Shown here: positions 1 to 8,697 of the stretch, piece after piece
Numbering within the stretch: position 1 is the stretch's first letter
Layout: each line of letters opens with the position of its first letter
DNA from: CAZBWP01 sp964630265
GTDB lineage: Bacteria > Pseudomonadota > Alphaproteobacteria > Rhodospirillales > Defluviicoccaceae
Assembly (NCBI GenBank): GCA_964630265.1
Contig: CAZVRW010000018.1
Span: forward strand, 1 to 56,479
Direction of reading: 5' to 3'
DNA: 56,479 nt
Notes under the pieces: generated by a model
The model's database searches: none
Told to the model about the DNA's origin: nothing
Seen by the model: only the letters and a program-made list of their open reading frames with translations
Translations under genes and position numbers: made by a program

Positions 1-245
1 AGCTCTTCGCCGTCGATCTTGACCTCGGTGCCGGACCACTTGCCGAACAGCACGCGGTCGCCGGCCTTGACGTCGGGCGGAATCAATGTGCCATCGTCCT
101 TGCGGGCGCCCGGACCGACCGCCAGGATCTCGCCCTCCTGGGGCTTTTCCTTGGCGGTGTCGGGAATGATGATGCCGCCGGTGGTTTTCTCCTCCGACTC
201 GATACGCTTCACCAAGATGCGGTCGTGAAGCGGGCTGAATTTCAT
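1..245 (-). CDS. groES: Co-chaperonin GroES (partial, C-terminus outside window)
   Basis: The reverse strand reads MKFSPLHDRILVKRIESEE and continues through a TTGGIIIPDTAKEKPQEG stretch to VLFGKWSGTEVKIDGEEL, the classical GroES beta-barrel and mobile loop. About 82 of the usual ~95 residues are present, and the gene runs off the left edge of the window. GroES caps the GroEL chamber during ATP-dependent protein folding in the cytoplasm. The ATG at 245 lies about 50 bp downstream of a CIRCE operator, so HrcA repression is expected. groEL should follow just outside the window. Confidence 0.97.
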   Translation of the reverse strand, partial: MKFSPLHDRILVKRIESEEKTTGGIIIPDTAKEKPQEGEILAVGPGARKDDGTLIPPDVKAGDRVLFGKWSGTEVKIDGEE

Positions 246-292
246 CGCAAACCTCCGTTTCAACGGATTTCCAGAACAGGATCGTGGTGCTG

Positions 293-319
293 CTAGCACT
301 CGTGCCCGGTGAGTGCCAG
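293..319 (-). promoter_or_regulatory. CIRCE operator (HrcA-binding site) of groES
   Basis: The plus strand shows CTAGCACTC, nine bases, then GAGTGCCAG. This is the CIRCE inverted repeat (consensus TTAGCACTC-N9-GAGTGCTAA) with two changes in the outer positions and an intact core. It lies between the groES start and its promoter. HrcA binding here would repress the operon until heat shock. Confidence 0.93.
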
Positions 320-320
320 G

Positions 321-349
321 TAGGTAGTCCAAAGCCGGAAGCCTGTCAA
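321..349 (-). promoter_or_regulatory. Candidate housekeeping promoter of groES
   Basis: On the minus strand a perfect TTGACA (344-349) is followed 17 bases later by TACCTA (321-326), a weak -10 box. The CIRCE element begins immediately downstream, so bound HrcA would block initiation. The -35 match is strong and the -10 match is poor. Confidence 0.5.
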
Positions 350-389
350 GGTCGGGGCGGGGAGGAAATTCGCCGCCGCGGCGCGGCGT

Positions 390-1205
390 TCAAACTCGCC
401 GGGCGGGGGCGCCGGCGGCCGCGGCGGCCGGCGGTACGTCCTCGCGGGTCACGGTGCAGACGCGGGCGCGGCGTTGCAGCCAGGCGACGCCGAACAGGTC
501 GACGACGCCCACTCGCAGCCGATCGAAGGTCCCGTATTTGGACCGGCCGCGGGCGCGCGGGCGGTGGTTCACCGGCACCGACACCACGCGGCCGCCGGCC
601 CGCACCATCAGCGCCGGCAAAAAGCGGTGCATGTGGTCGAAGGCCGGCAGGGCGATAAAGGTGTCGCGGGCGAACACCTTGAGACCGCATCCCGAATCCG
701 GCGTCGCATCGCCCAGCATCCAGGCGCGGACGGCGTTGGCGATGCGCGATGACAGCCGCTTGGTGCGCGTGTCCTGTCGCTTCGTTCGTTGACCGGCGAC
801 CAGCAGCGAGGCGGCGTCCGCATCCTGCTCCCATCGGGCGACGAGCGCCGGGATGTCGGCCGGATCGTTCTGCCCGTCACCGTCCAGTGTCGCGATCACC
901 GTGCCGCGGGCGGCGTGCACGCCGGTGACGACGGCGGCGCTCTGGCCGGCGTTGGCGAGATGCCGCACGACCCGCAGGCGCGGGTGGCGGACGAGCGCCT
1001 CGTGCAGACGGGCGAGCGTGGCGTCCGTGCTGGCGTCGTCGACGAACAGCATCTCGAAGTCGATGGTCCCGGTCAGCGCCGCGTCGATCTCGGCGACCAG
1101 CGGCGACACGTTCTCCTGTTCGTCGTGCACCGGCACGACGACGGAGAGGCGTGGGAGCGGGAGCCGGCCGGCGGCGGCGCCGGCGGCGGACGTGGCCATC
1201 GACAT
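390..1205 (-). CDS. Glycosyltransferase family 2 (dolichyl-phosphate-mannose synthase-like)
   Basis: This 271-residue GT-A protein begins its catalytic domain with LSVVVPVHDEQENVSPLVAE and carries the acidic VDDAST segment and the metal-binding ATLDGDGQND motif around residues 100-110. The length and the GCGLKVFARD region resemble DPM1/ArnC-type enzymes that transfer a sugar to a polyprenyl phosphate. No C-terminal membrane helices are visible, unlike ArnC and GtrB, so it is probably soluble or membrane-associated. It lies upstream of groES on the same strand but groES has its own promoter. The donor and acceptor cannot be read from sequence. Confidence 0.85.
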   Translation of the reverse strand: MSMATSAAGAAAGRLPLPRLSVVVPVHDEQENVSPLVAEIDAALTGTIDFEMLFVDDASTDATLARLHEALVRHPRLRVVRHLANAGQSAAVVTGVHAARGTVIATLDGDGQNDPADIPALVARWEQDADAASLLVAGQRTKRQDTRTKRLSSRIANAVRAWMLGDATPDSGCGLKVFARDTFIALPAFDHMHRFLPALMVRAGGRVVSVPVNHRPRARGRSKYGTFDRLRVGVVDLFGVAWLQRRARVCTVTREDVPPAAAAAGAPARRV

Positions 1206-1323
1206 GGGAGCGGAAGCGGCTCGTCGTTCGCCCGCGCGCGATCTGAATCGCCGCGAGCCGTTGCGGTAGACCCGGCTAGCTACACCGTCAACGGTGGCGA
1301 CGGAAGGATTTTGTGCGGTCCGC

Positions 1324-2133
1324 TCATCGCGAGTCCCGACGCGGCGCCAGCCGATCGAGGCGCAGGCGGCCGCGCGGATCGGTGAGGCGGCGGCTGCCCA
1401 GGCCGACGGCGGTGACGACCCCGATGCCGGTGCCGCCGCCGATCAGGAACATGATCAGGATCTGATACTTCACCGCGTCGGTGGGCGCGACGCCGGCGAG
1501 AATCTGGCCGGTCATCATCCCGGGCAGAAACACCAGCCCCGCCGCCGACATGGCATTGATGATCGGGATCAGGCCAGCCCGCACCGCCTCCCGCACCGGC
1601 TCGTGGATCGCCTCGGCGAACGGATGGCCGAGGGCGAGGCGCGCTTCGATCGCGCCCTTGTCCTTCACCGCCGCCGTCAACAGCCGGTCGAGGCCGAGGC
1701 TCACCCCGGTCATGGCGTTACCGAGGATCATCCCGAGCAGCGGGATCGCATAGCGGGCATCGTACCACGGGTCGGGCCGCACCTGGGTTGTCAGCGCCAG
1801 GATGGTCACCGAGGTGCCGGCGATCAGCATGCTACCGCCGCCCAGCCCCCAGGTCCAGGCGCCGGCCAGCGGCCGCGTCTGGCGCTGGGTGATCTCGTGG
1901 CCGGCAAACAGCACCATCACCAGCGCCATCGCCGCTGTGAGCCACGGCGACGCGGCGGCGAACAGGGCTTCCAGCACCAGGCCGATCAGCGAGAGTTGGA
2001 CGACCATGCGCAGCGCGGCGATGGCCAGCCGGCGCTCCAGCCCCAGCCGGAAGCGGATCGACAGCCCCGCGTCGATCAGCAGCAGCGCCGCGGCGATCGC
2101 CAGATCCCAGGGTGAGAGGGCGACGTAGGTCAT
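1324..2133 (-). CDS. fetB: FetB-like ABC transporter permease (UPF0014 family)
   Basis: This 269-residue membrane protein has about seven hydrophobic segments and the UPF0014/FetB signatures, including LRMVVQLSLIGLVLEALF near the N-terminus and PLLGMILGNAMTGVSLGLDR in the middle. The EAR-ALGHPFAEAI region matches the family's cytoplasmic loop. In E. coli FetAB exports iron and raises resistance to oxidative stress. The start ATG at 2133 was chosen because an upstream start at 2175 would run into the ATPase gene that ends at 2144. The ten-base gap to that ATPase indicates one operon. The substrate is inferred from the family only. Confidence 0.88.
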   Translation of the reverse strand: MTYVALSPWDLAIAAALLLIDAGLSIRFRLGLERRLAIAALRMVVQLSLIGLVLEALFAAASPWLTAAMALVMVLFAGHEITQRQTRPLAGAWTWGLGGGSMLIAGTSVTILALTTQVRPDPWYDARYAIPLLGMILGNAMTGVSLGLDRLLTAAVKDKGAIEARLALGHPFAEAIHEPVREAVRAGLIPIINAMSAAGLVFLPGMMTGQILAGVAPTDAVKYQILIMFLIGGGTGIGVVTAVGLGSRRLTDPRGRLRLDRLAPRRDSR

Positions 2134-2143
2134 GGCCGGGCGA

Positions 2144-2740
2144 TCACGGCGACGGTACCGGCGCCAGCCGGCCATCGGTCATGCTCAGCCAACGTTGGCC
2201 GAGCCGCCGCGCCTGGTCGGCATCGTGGCTGATCATCAGGATCGCGACGCCGGCGGCGAGGCGCCCCCGCAGGATGTCTTCAACGCGCGCCGTCGCCGCC
2301 GGGTCGAGACCGGAGGTCGGCTCGTCGAGCAGCAGCACCGCCGGACCGTCCACCAGCGCTCGCGCCAACGCCAGCCGCTGGCGTTCGCCCGTTGACAGCC
2401 GCGCCACCGGCCAGTCGAGCGCGTCCGCCAACGCCAGGTCGGCGAGCAGCGGGCGCGCCCCGGCCGGATCGGGGAAATGCGCGCCCACCGAATCCGCCCA
2501 CCAGCCCGCGTCGGTCGCCACGTAGCGGACCTGGCGCCGCCACGCCGGGCCGGTCATCGCCGCGGCCGGCACGCCGTCCAGCCGCAGCGTCCCCGCCGTT
2601 GGATCCAGATCGGCGATGGCGCGCAGCAAAAGCGTCTTGCCTGAGCCGGATGGCCCCGTAAGGATGACGCATTCGCCGCCGGCAACCGTGAGGCTTGCCG
2701 GCGCCAATCCGGGGCGGGTCAGGGCATCGACGACAAGCAT
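2144..2740 (-). CDS. fetA: FetA-like ABC transporter ATP-binding protein
   Basis: This 198-residue ATPase has Walker A GPSGSGKT, the signature LSTGERQRLALARA, Walker B VLLLDEPTSGLD and the switch histidine in ISHDADQA. It is short, as expected for FetA (YbbL). It sits just upstream of the FetB-like permease and should energise it. The ATG at 2740 is preferred; a TTG at 2749 is the alternative. The start codon overlaps the divergent thioesterase start in one CATG tetranucleotide, so there is no room for a conventional leader on either side unless each promoter lies inside the opposing gene. Confidence 0.9.
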   Translation of the reverse strand: MLVVDALTRPGLAPASLTVAGGECVILTGPSGSGKTLLLRAIADLDPTAGTLRLDGVPAAAMTGPAWRRQVRYVATDAGWWADSVGAHFPDPAGARPLLADLALADALDWPVARLSTGERQRLALARALVDGPAVLLLDEPTSGLDPAATARVEDILRGRLAAGVAILMISHDADQARRLGQRWLSMTDGRLAPVPSP

Positions 2741-3236
2741 GGCAGACAACGAACCATTACGCCTCCATCGCGAGGTCGTACGACCGGAGTGGGTCGACTA
2801 CAACAACCACATGAACGTGGCCTACTACGTGTTGATCTTCGATCACGCGACGGACGCGGCGCTCGACCACCTGGAGATCGGCACCGCCTACCGCGAGGCG
2901 TCGTCGGGCTCGGTGTTCGTCGTCGAGGCCCATGTCACCTATGAGCAGGAACTGATGGAGGGCGAGGCGGTGTCGGTGGCCACCCGGCTCACCGGCTTCG
3001 ACGGCAAGCGCATCGTCCTGTTTCACGAGATGCGGCGCGACCGCGACGGGGTGCTGGCCGCGACCAACGAGGTGCTGTGCCTGCACGTCGACCTGAACAC
3101 TCGCCGCTCGGCATCGCTGCCCCCGGCCGCCCTCGACCGGCTCGACCGTTTGGCGGCGGCGCACGCGACGCTGCCGCGGCCGCCGCAAGTCGGTCGCGCC
3201 ATCGGCTTGCGGGCGCGAAAGCCTGCCCCGGGTTGA
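2739..3236 (+). CDS. Hotdog-fold thioesterase family protein
   Basis: This 165-residue protein carries the 4HBT-type motif VDYNNHMNVAYYVLIFDHAT at residues 19-38, in which an aspartate-containing helix follows the conserved N-H-M-N turn. The rest (VVEAHVTYEQELMEGEAVSV) matches YbgC-like and betainyl-CoA thioesterase-like hotdog proteins that hydrolyse acyl-CoA. It starts at ATG 2739, sharing bases with the divergent fetA start, and its stop overlaps a possible phoR start. No substrate can be assigned. The link to phosphate genes may be positional only. Confidence 0.82.
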   Translation: MADNEPLRLHREVVRPEWVDYNNHMNVAYYVLIFDHATDAALDHLEIGTAYREASSGSVFVVEAHVTYEQELMEGEAVSVATRLTGFDGKRIVLFHEMRRDRDGVLAATNEVLCLHVDLNTRRSASLPPAALDRLDRLAAAHATLPRPPQVGRAIGLRARKPAPG

Positions 3237-4573
3237 CGCCCGCCCGATCCCGCCGACGCGCGGTGCGGCGGCTGGCCCTGGCGCTGGCGCCGGCGGCGGC
3301 GTTGCTCCTGGCGCTGGCCGGCGCCGACGTCGTGGCCCCGGGGGCGGCGCTCGCCATCGCCGGCCTGCTCGCCGCTGGCGCGGTCTGGTTCGTCCAAGGT
3401 GGGCGCCCAGCCACGGCCGACGGGAGCGCCGCTGCCGACAGCATCGTCGACGCCGCGGAGGCGCCACCGCCGGCCGCCGCGGTCGAGGCGTTCGCGCTGC
3501 TCGATGCGTTGCCCGATCCGGTGCTGGTGCTCGACGGTCGGCGCAACCTGCTCGCCGCCAACACCGCGGCGCGGGAGCTCTTCGGCATCGGTGCCATCGG
3601 TCAGGACCTGGCCCTGTCGATCCGTCATCCGGCGGTGCTTGCCGCGGTCGAGACCATTGCCTCGGGCGTGCCGTTGCTCACTGACGAGATCGAGCTGCCG
3701 GTGCCGGTGGCGCGCGCCTTCACCCTGCACGCCGCCCGCCTGCCAAGCCTGCAGGCGGGGGCCGACGGGGCGATGGTATTGTTGGCCTTGCACGACGAAA
3801 CCCGGGCCCGCCGCGCCGAACGCAGCCGCGTCGACTTCGTCGCCAACGTCAGTCACGAGCTGCGCTCCCCGCTCTCGGCGCTGATCGGCTTCATCGAGAC
3901 CCTGCGTGGCCCGGCCCGTGGCGACACCGAGGCGGAGCAGCGGTTCCTCGGCATCATGCAGCGGGAGGCGCAGCGCATGGCGGCCCTCATCGAGGATCTG
4001 TTGTCGCTGTCGCGGGTCGAAATCAACGAACACATCCCGCCACGCGAGGCGGTCGATATTGCGGTGCTGCTGGAGGACGTGGCCGACGCGCTGGCCGGTC
4101 GCGCCGCCGTGCGTGGCATGGACATCGCGCTCCAGGTGCCGGCCGGCCTGGCGCTGGCCGTCGGCGATGGTGACCAGTTGACGCAGGTGTTCCACAACCT
4201 GATCGAAAACGCCATCAAATACGGCCACGCCGGCTCGACGATCCGCGTCACCGCGCGGCCGGTGGCGCGGCGCCCGGCGGGCGTCGGCCGCGGCCCTGGT
4301 CCCGGCCTCGCCGTCACCGTCTCCGATCAGAGCGACGGCATCCCGGCCGAGGCGCTGCCCCGCATCACCGAGCGCTTCTACCGTCTCGACCAGGGGCGAT
4401 CGCGGCACTCTGGCGGCACCGGTCTCGGCCTCGCCATCGTCAAGCACATCGTCAACCGCCATCGCGGTCAGTTGCGGATCGAGAGCCGCCGCGGCGAAGG
4501 CAGCGATTTCACCGTGGTTCTGCCCGCGGACCAGGGTGCTCCCGGACCGCAATCTCCCGGCGACGGCACGTGA
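3233..4573 (+). CDS. phoR: Phosphate-regulon sensor histidine kinase PhoR
   Basis: The protein has one or two N-terminal membrane segments (LALALAPAAALLLALAGADV onward), a PAS-like domain (ALPDPVLVLDGRRNLLAANT), the HisKA box FVANVSHELRSPLSALIGF with the phospho-acceptor His, and a HATPase_c domain with NLIENAIKYG and GGTGLGLAIVKHIV. The G1 box reads VSDQSDGIP, a form I recall from other alphaproteobacterial PhoR proteins. The start is uncertain: TTG 3233 overlaps the thioesterase stop, and GTG 3263 is an alternative; neither has a strong ribosome-binding site. The gene heads the pst-pho cluster and should phosphorylate PhoB, whose gene lies at the other end. Confidence 0.93.
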   Translation: MTPARSRRRAVRRLALALAPAAALLLALAGADVVAPGAALAIAGLLAAGAVWFVQGGRPATADGSAAADSIVDAAEAPPPAAAVEAFALLDALPDPVLVLDGRRNLLAANTAARELFGIGAIGQDLALSIRHPAVLAAVETIASGVPLLTDEIELPVPVARAFTLHAARLPSLQAGADGAMVLLALHDETRARRAERSRVDFVANVSHELRSPLSALIGFIETLRGPARGDTEAEQRFLGIMQREAQRMAALIEDLLSLSRVEINEHIPPREAVDIAVLLEDVADALAGRAAVRGMDIALQVPAGLALAVGDGDQLTQVFHNLIENAIKYGHAGSTIRVTARPVARRPAGVGRGPGPGLAVTVSDQSDGIPAEALPRITERFYRLDQGRSRHSGGTGLGLAIVKHIVNRHRGQLRIESRRGEGSDFTVVLPADQGAPGPQSPGDGT

Positions 4574-4604
4574 CCGTCCGCCGGTAAGCGGCCATCAGAG
4601 CGCA

Positions 4605-4633
4605 TTGTCATAAAAATGTCGTCAAAATGCCAT
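4605..4633 (+). promoter_or_regulatory. Pho box with three PhoB half-sites upstream of pstS
   Basis: Three seven-base direct repeats, TTGTCAT (4605-4611), ATGTCGT (4616-4622) and ATGCCAT (4627-4633), are spaced exactly 11 bp apart with A-rich spacers. This is the geometry of PhoB half-sites, one per DNA turn. The element ends about 110 bp before the pstS ATG. It predicts phosphate-starvation induction of pstSCAB-phoU-phoB. Confidence 0.9.
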
Positions 4634-4743
4634 AAAGGTATCGCCGACGCTGGTTAAGGTGAATTTTGACGTGTGGCGCGCACACGACCGTTTGTGTGCA
4701 ACCGTCTCCAATCGTTCATCCTGGATAGGTTTGGGAGATTTCC

Positions 4744-5784
4744 ATGAGCAAGAAGCTGTTTGCGCTGGCGATGGCTGGTGTGGCCACCGTGGCGCTTGCC
4801 GGCACGGCCGAGGCGCGCGACCAGATTCGCATCGTCGGCTCGTCGACGGTCTATCCGTTCACGACCGTGGTGGCCGAGAACTTCGGTGCCACCACGAAGT
4901 TCAAGACCCCGGTGATCGAGAGCACCGGCACCGGCGGCGGCTTCAAGCTGTTTTGCTCGGGTGTCGGCGTCGATACGGCCGACATCACCAATGCCTCGCG
5001 CGCCATCAAGTCCTCCGAAGTCGAGAACTGCGCGAAGAACGGCGTCACCAACGTCACCGAGATCAAGATCGGCTTCGACGGCATCGTCCTCGCCAACTCC
5101 AAGGCCACGCCGGAGATGGACCTCACCCTCGGCCAACTGTGGCTCGGCCTCGCCAAGGACATCCCGGATGGCAAGGGCGGCCTGAAGGCGAACGACAACC
5201 AGACCTGGAGCGACGTCGACCCGTCGCTGCCGAACGTCAAGATCGAGGTGCTCGGCCCGCCGCCGACCTCGGGCACCCGCGATGCCTTTGCCGAAATCGC
5301 CCTTGAGGGCGGCTGCAAGACGTTCCCGGACGTCGCCGCGCTGGCGAAGACCGACAAGGACAAGTACAAGGCCGTCTGCCATTCCGTCCGCGAGGATGGC
5401 GGCTACGTGGAGGCCGGTGAGAACGACGTGCTCATCGTCCGGAAGCTGGAAGCCAACCCCAATGCCTTCGGGGTGTTCGGCTTCAGTTTCCTCGATCAAA
5501 ACTCCGATAAGATCCAAGGCAGCAAGTTCAACGGCGTCGCGCCGACCTTCGAGAACATCGCGTCGGGTGACTATCCCGTCTCGCGCTCGCTGTACTTCTA
5601 CGTCAAGAAAGCGCACGTCGGCGTCATTCCCGGCATGCAGGAGTTCATCGTGGAGTTCGTCTCCAACAAAGCGGCCGGTGAGGACGGCTACCTGGCGGAG
5701 AAGGGCTTGATCCCGCTGCCGGAGGCCGAGTTGGAAAAGGTTCAGCAGGCTGCACGCGACTTGCCACACAACGTCGGCATGTAA
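4744..5784 (+). CDS. pstS: Phosphate ABC transporter substrate-binding protein PstS
   Basis: This 346-residue periplasmic protein has a Sec signal peptide ending near AGTAEA and the PstS start IRIVGSSTVYPFTTVVAENF. The ligand-binding loops include ESTGTGGGFKLF and PPTSGTRDAF, which bind orthophosphate. It belongs to the PstS group common in alphaproteobacteria rather than the shorter enterobacterial form. A ribosome-binding site (GGGAG) precedes ATG 4744. A Pho box lies upstream, and a hairpin downstream separates it from pstC, consistent with production of more binding protein than permease. Confidence 0.97.
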   Translation: MSKKLFALAMAGVATVALAGTAEARDQIRIVGSSTVYPFTTVVAENFGATTKFKTPVIESTGTGGGFKLFCSGVGVDTADITNASRAIKSSEVENCAKNGVTNVTEIKIGFDGIVLANSKATPEMDLTLGQLWLGLAKDIPDGKGGLKANDNQTWSDVDPSLPNVKIEVLGPPPTSGTRDAFAEIALEGGCKTFPDVAALAKTDKDKYKAVCHSVREDGGYVEAGENDVLIVRKLEANPNAFGVFGFSFLDQNSDKIQGSKFNGVAPTFENIASGDYPVSRSLYFYVKKAHVGVIPGMQEFIVEFVSNKAAGEDGYLAEKGLIPLPEAELEKVQQAARDLPHNVGM

Positions 5785-5804
5785 GCGTCGAGCTCAGGTC
5801 TCAG

Positions 5805-5835
5805 GGTGCGGATCGGGGTCAACTCGGTCCGCACC
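5805..5835 (+). other. Intercistronic hairpin between pstS and pstC
   Basis: GGTGCGGA (5805-5812) pairs perfectly with TCCGCACC (5828-5835) around a 15-base loop. No U tract follows, so it is probably not a full terminator. Its place in the 153-bp pstS-pstC gap fits mRNA 3'-end protection or partial attenuation that raises PstS over the membrane components. Confidence 0.5.
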
Positions 5836-5937
5836 TGGGTTCTGGAAAGCTCGGTTCGGCAGTCAGGCGGCCGGCCTATCGGCGTCTGTCGTTCCCCGAA
5901 AACGAAAATTTGTCGATGTATGGCGGGAAAATAGGTG

Positions 5938-7338
5938 ATGTCTCTCTGGATCGTGCTGGCCGCGGTCGCGCTGTTGGCAGTCTCGGCTTACTACGCCGGC
6001 CGGTTCCGGTCCGTGGCCGTGGCGGACGCCGCGGGCCAGCGTAGCCATTCGCTGCCCAGCTACTACGGGTTCTATGCCGCCCTGTGGTGCGGCCTTCCAG
6101 CCTTGTTATTGTTGGTTCTTTGGATGGCGTTCGGAACGTCCATCGAGACGGCATTGCTCGTCTCCAGTCTGCCGCCCGATATCCAGAACCTACCACCCGA
6201 GCGGCTTGGCCTTTTCGTCAACGATGTCAAGAATTATGCGAGCGGCAACATCGTCAGCAGCGACATCACACCGACGTTGCAGGCCGCTGCGGACTACTAC
6301 AACTCCGTCGGGTTCTACGGGCGCGTCGCAGTCATGGTCGTGGTCTTGGCCATTGCCAGCCTCGGGTTTGTTTATGCGCTGCGCCGGATCACCCCGGACT
6401 TGCGGGCCCGCAATGCGGTCGAGCGGGTGGTGATCATCCTGCTCATCGCGTGTTCGACGATCGCCATCCTGACGACCATCGGGATCGTCGGCTCGCTGCT
6501 GTTCGAGGCCGGGCGATTTTTTACCAAGGTGTCGCCCCTCGACTTCCTGTTCGGCTTGGAGTGGAGCCCGCAGACGGCATTGCGCGCCGACCAAGTGGGT
6601 GCGAGTGGTTTGTTTGGTTCCGTGCCGCTGTTCGTCGGCACCATCCTCATTGCCTTCATTGCCATGTGTGTGGCCGCGCCGATCGGTCTGTTGTCGGCGA
6701 TCTATATGTCCGAGTACGCCAATAATCGGGTCCGCGCGGTGGTCAAGCCGATGCTGGAGATCCTCGCCGGCATTCCCACCGTTGTCTACGGCTTCTTCGC
6801 CGCCCTCACGGTCGCCCCGTTTTTCCGCAACACCGTTGGGGACGGTTTGCTCGGGATCTCTATCTCTTCGGAAAGCGCGCTGGCGGCGGGATTGGTCATG
6901 GGCGTGATGATCATTCCCTTCGTCTCCTCGCTCTCCGATGATGTCATCAGCGCAGTGCCCCAGGCCATGCGCGAAGGCTCTTACGGTCTCGGGGCCACCC
7001 GGTCGGAGACGATCAAGCGGGTGATCCTGCCGGCGGCACTCCCCGGCATCGTCGGCGGTCTGCTGCTCGGCGTCTCCCGCGCGATCGGCGAGACGATGAT
7101 TGTCGTCATGGCGGCGGGGCTGGCGGCGCGGCCGTTCTCCCTCGGCAGCTTCAATCCGCTCGAGTCGACGACGACGGTCACGGTGCAAATTGTCACCCTG
7201 TTGGTCGGTGACCAGGAATTCGACAGCGCCAAGACTTTGGCCGCGTTCGCACTGGGCCTGTTGCTGTTCTTCGTCACGCTCGCCCTCAACGTCGTCGCCC
7301 TCCATGTCGTTCGGAAGTATCGGGAACAATATGAGTAA
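5938..7338 (+). CDS. pstC: Phosphate ABC transporter permease PstC (long form)
   Basis: This 466-residue permease is much longer than E. coli PstC (319). The extra length is an N-terminal region with helices and a large extracytoplasmic loop (about residues 60-125) before the conserved core. The core contains PIGLLSAIYMSEYANNRVRA and the EAA-type loop PQAMREGSYGLGATRSETIK. ATG 5938 is preferred over the adjacent GTG 5935. The gene overlaps pstA by eight bases (ATGAGTAA), indicating translational coupling. Together with PstA it forms the phosphate channel. Confidence 0.95.
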   Translation: MSLWIVLAAVALLAVSAYYAGRFRSVAVADAAGQRSHSLPSYYGFYAALWCGLPALLLLVLWMAFGTSIETALLVSSLPPDIQNLPPERLGLFVNDVKNYASGNIVSSDITPTLQAAADYYNSVGFYGRVAVMVVVLAIASLGFVYALRRITPDLRARNAVERVVIILLIACSTIAILTTIGIVGSLLFEAGRFFTKVSPLDFLFGLEWSPQTALRADQVGASGLFGSVPLFVGTILIAFIAMCVAAPIGLLSAIYMSEYANNRVRAVVKPMLEILAGIPTVVYGFFAALTVAPFFRNTVGDGLLGISISSESALAAGLVMGVMIIPFVSSLSDDVISAVPQAMREGSYGLGATRSETIKRVILPAALPGIVGGLLLGVSRAIGETMIVVMAAGLAARPFSLGSFNPLESTTTVTVQIVTLLVGDQEFDSAKTLAAFALGLLLFFVTLALNVVALHVVRKYREQYE

Positions 7339-8674
7339 TCATACCGTCAACGAGGTGGTTCCGGGCGAGGCCGGGGTGTTCGACCCGGACCGGGCCTCGG
7401 CCGCCGTGTCAGCGAGTTTGCGCAAGCGCTACGCTGCGGAGACACGCTTCAAGGTCTATGGCATCATCGCCATCAGCATCGCCGTGTTTGCGCTGGTGGC
7501 GTTGTTCACCGACATCGTCCGCAAGGCGATCCCCGCCTTCACGCAGACGATGATCACCCTGGACGTGTCGCTGTTTCCGCAGGACATCGATCCCGAGGGA
7601 ACCGGTGATCCGGAGGTTATCGGTCGTGCCGACTATCGACCGATCATCCGCCAGGCCCTTTATGACTTGTTCCCCGAGGTGGAATCACGCGCGGACAAGC
7701 GCCAGTTGATGGCCTTGATCAGCCCGGGCGCGGTGTTCGAGATCCGTCAGCAAGTGCTGGATGCCGAAGAGGACGGGGAACCCATCATCGGTCAGCGGGT
7801 GAAGATGCTGATCCACGCCTCCGACGACATCGATCGCCTCAACAAGGGGTTCGTCGATAAGGAAAGCGCGGAGGCGACGCGCCGGGTCAGCGACAAGCAG
7901 ATCGAGTGGTTCCAGCGGCTGAAGGACCGCGGCCTCGTCGAGACCACCTGGAACTACACCCTGTTCGACCGTGGCGACTCGCGCTCGCCGCCACTGGCCG
8001 GCATCCGCGGCGCCCTCGTCGGCACACTCTGGACGATGCTGTTCACGCTGATCTTCTCGTTCGTGCTGGCCATCGCCGCGGCCATCTACCTGGAGGAATT
8101 CGCGCCGAAGAACCGCTGGACCGACCTGATCGAGGTCAACATCAACAACTTGGCCGCCGTGCCGTCCATCGTCTTCGGTCTGCTCGGCCTCGCCATGTTC
8201 ATCAACCTGATGGGCATGCCCCGGTCGGCGCCGATCACCGCGGCCTGCGTGCTTACCCTGATGACCCTGCCGACCATCATCATCGCCGCCCGCGCCGCGC
8301 TCAAGGCGGTGCCGCCGTCGATCCGTGAGGCGGCGCTGGGCGTCGGCGCCTCCAAAGTCCAGGCGGTCTTTCAGCACGTCCTGCCCCTGGCGATGCCGGG
8401 CATGCTCACCGGCACCATCATCGGCATGGCGCAGGCCATGGGGGAGACGGCGCCGCTGCTGATGATCGGCATGATCGCCTTCATCGTCGACATCCCGAGC
8501 GGGCCGCTGGATCCGTCCACCGTGTTGCCGGTGCAGATCTATCTCTGGTCCGATTTGCCCGAAAAGGCCTACGAGGCGCGTGCTTCGGCGGCGATCCTCG
8601 TGTTGCTCGGGTTTTTGGTGATCTTTAACTTGCTCGCCGTTCTGCTGCGCAAGCGGTTTGAACGGAAATGGTAA
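7331..8674 (+). CDS. pstA: Phosphate ABC transporter permease PstA (long form)
   Basis: This 447-residue partner of PstC also has an enlarged N-terminal half: a helix near residues 45-60 followed by a soluble region of about 170 residues (FPQDIDPEGTGDPEVIGRAD onward). The permease domain starts around residue 230 and includes LEEFAPKNRWTDLIEVNINN and the coupling loop PPSIREAALGVGASKVQAV. ATG 7331 lies inside the pstC stop region. Its own stop overlaps one possible pstB start. The paired long forms of PstC and PstA suggest a shared extracytoplasmic domain. Confidence 0.95.
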   Translation: MSNHTVNEVVPGEAGVFDPDRASAAVSASLRKRYAAETRFKVYGIIAISIAVFALVALFTDIVRKAIPAFTQTMITLDVSLFPQDIDPEGTGDPEVIGRADYRPIIRQALYDLFPEVESRADKRQLMALISPGAVFEIRQQVLDAEEDGEPIIGQRVKMLIHASDDIDRLNKGFVDKESAEATRRVSDKQIEWFQRLKDRGLVETTWNYTLFDRGDSRSPPLAGIRGALVGTLWTMLFTLIFSFVLAIAAAIYLEEFAPKNRWTDLIEVNINNLAAVPSIVFGLLGLAMFINLMGMPRSAPITAACVLTLMTLPTIIIAARAALKAVPPSIREAALGVGASKVQAVFQHVLPLAMPGMLTGTIIGMAQAMGETAPLLMIGMIAFIVDIPSGPLDPSTVLPVQIYLWSDLPEKAYEARASAAILVLLGFLVIFNLLAVLLRKRFERKW

Positions 8675-8697
8675 ACAGAACGGAGGCCTCGGACGCC

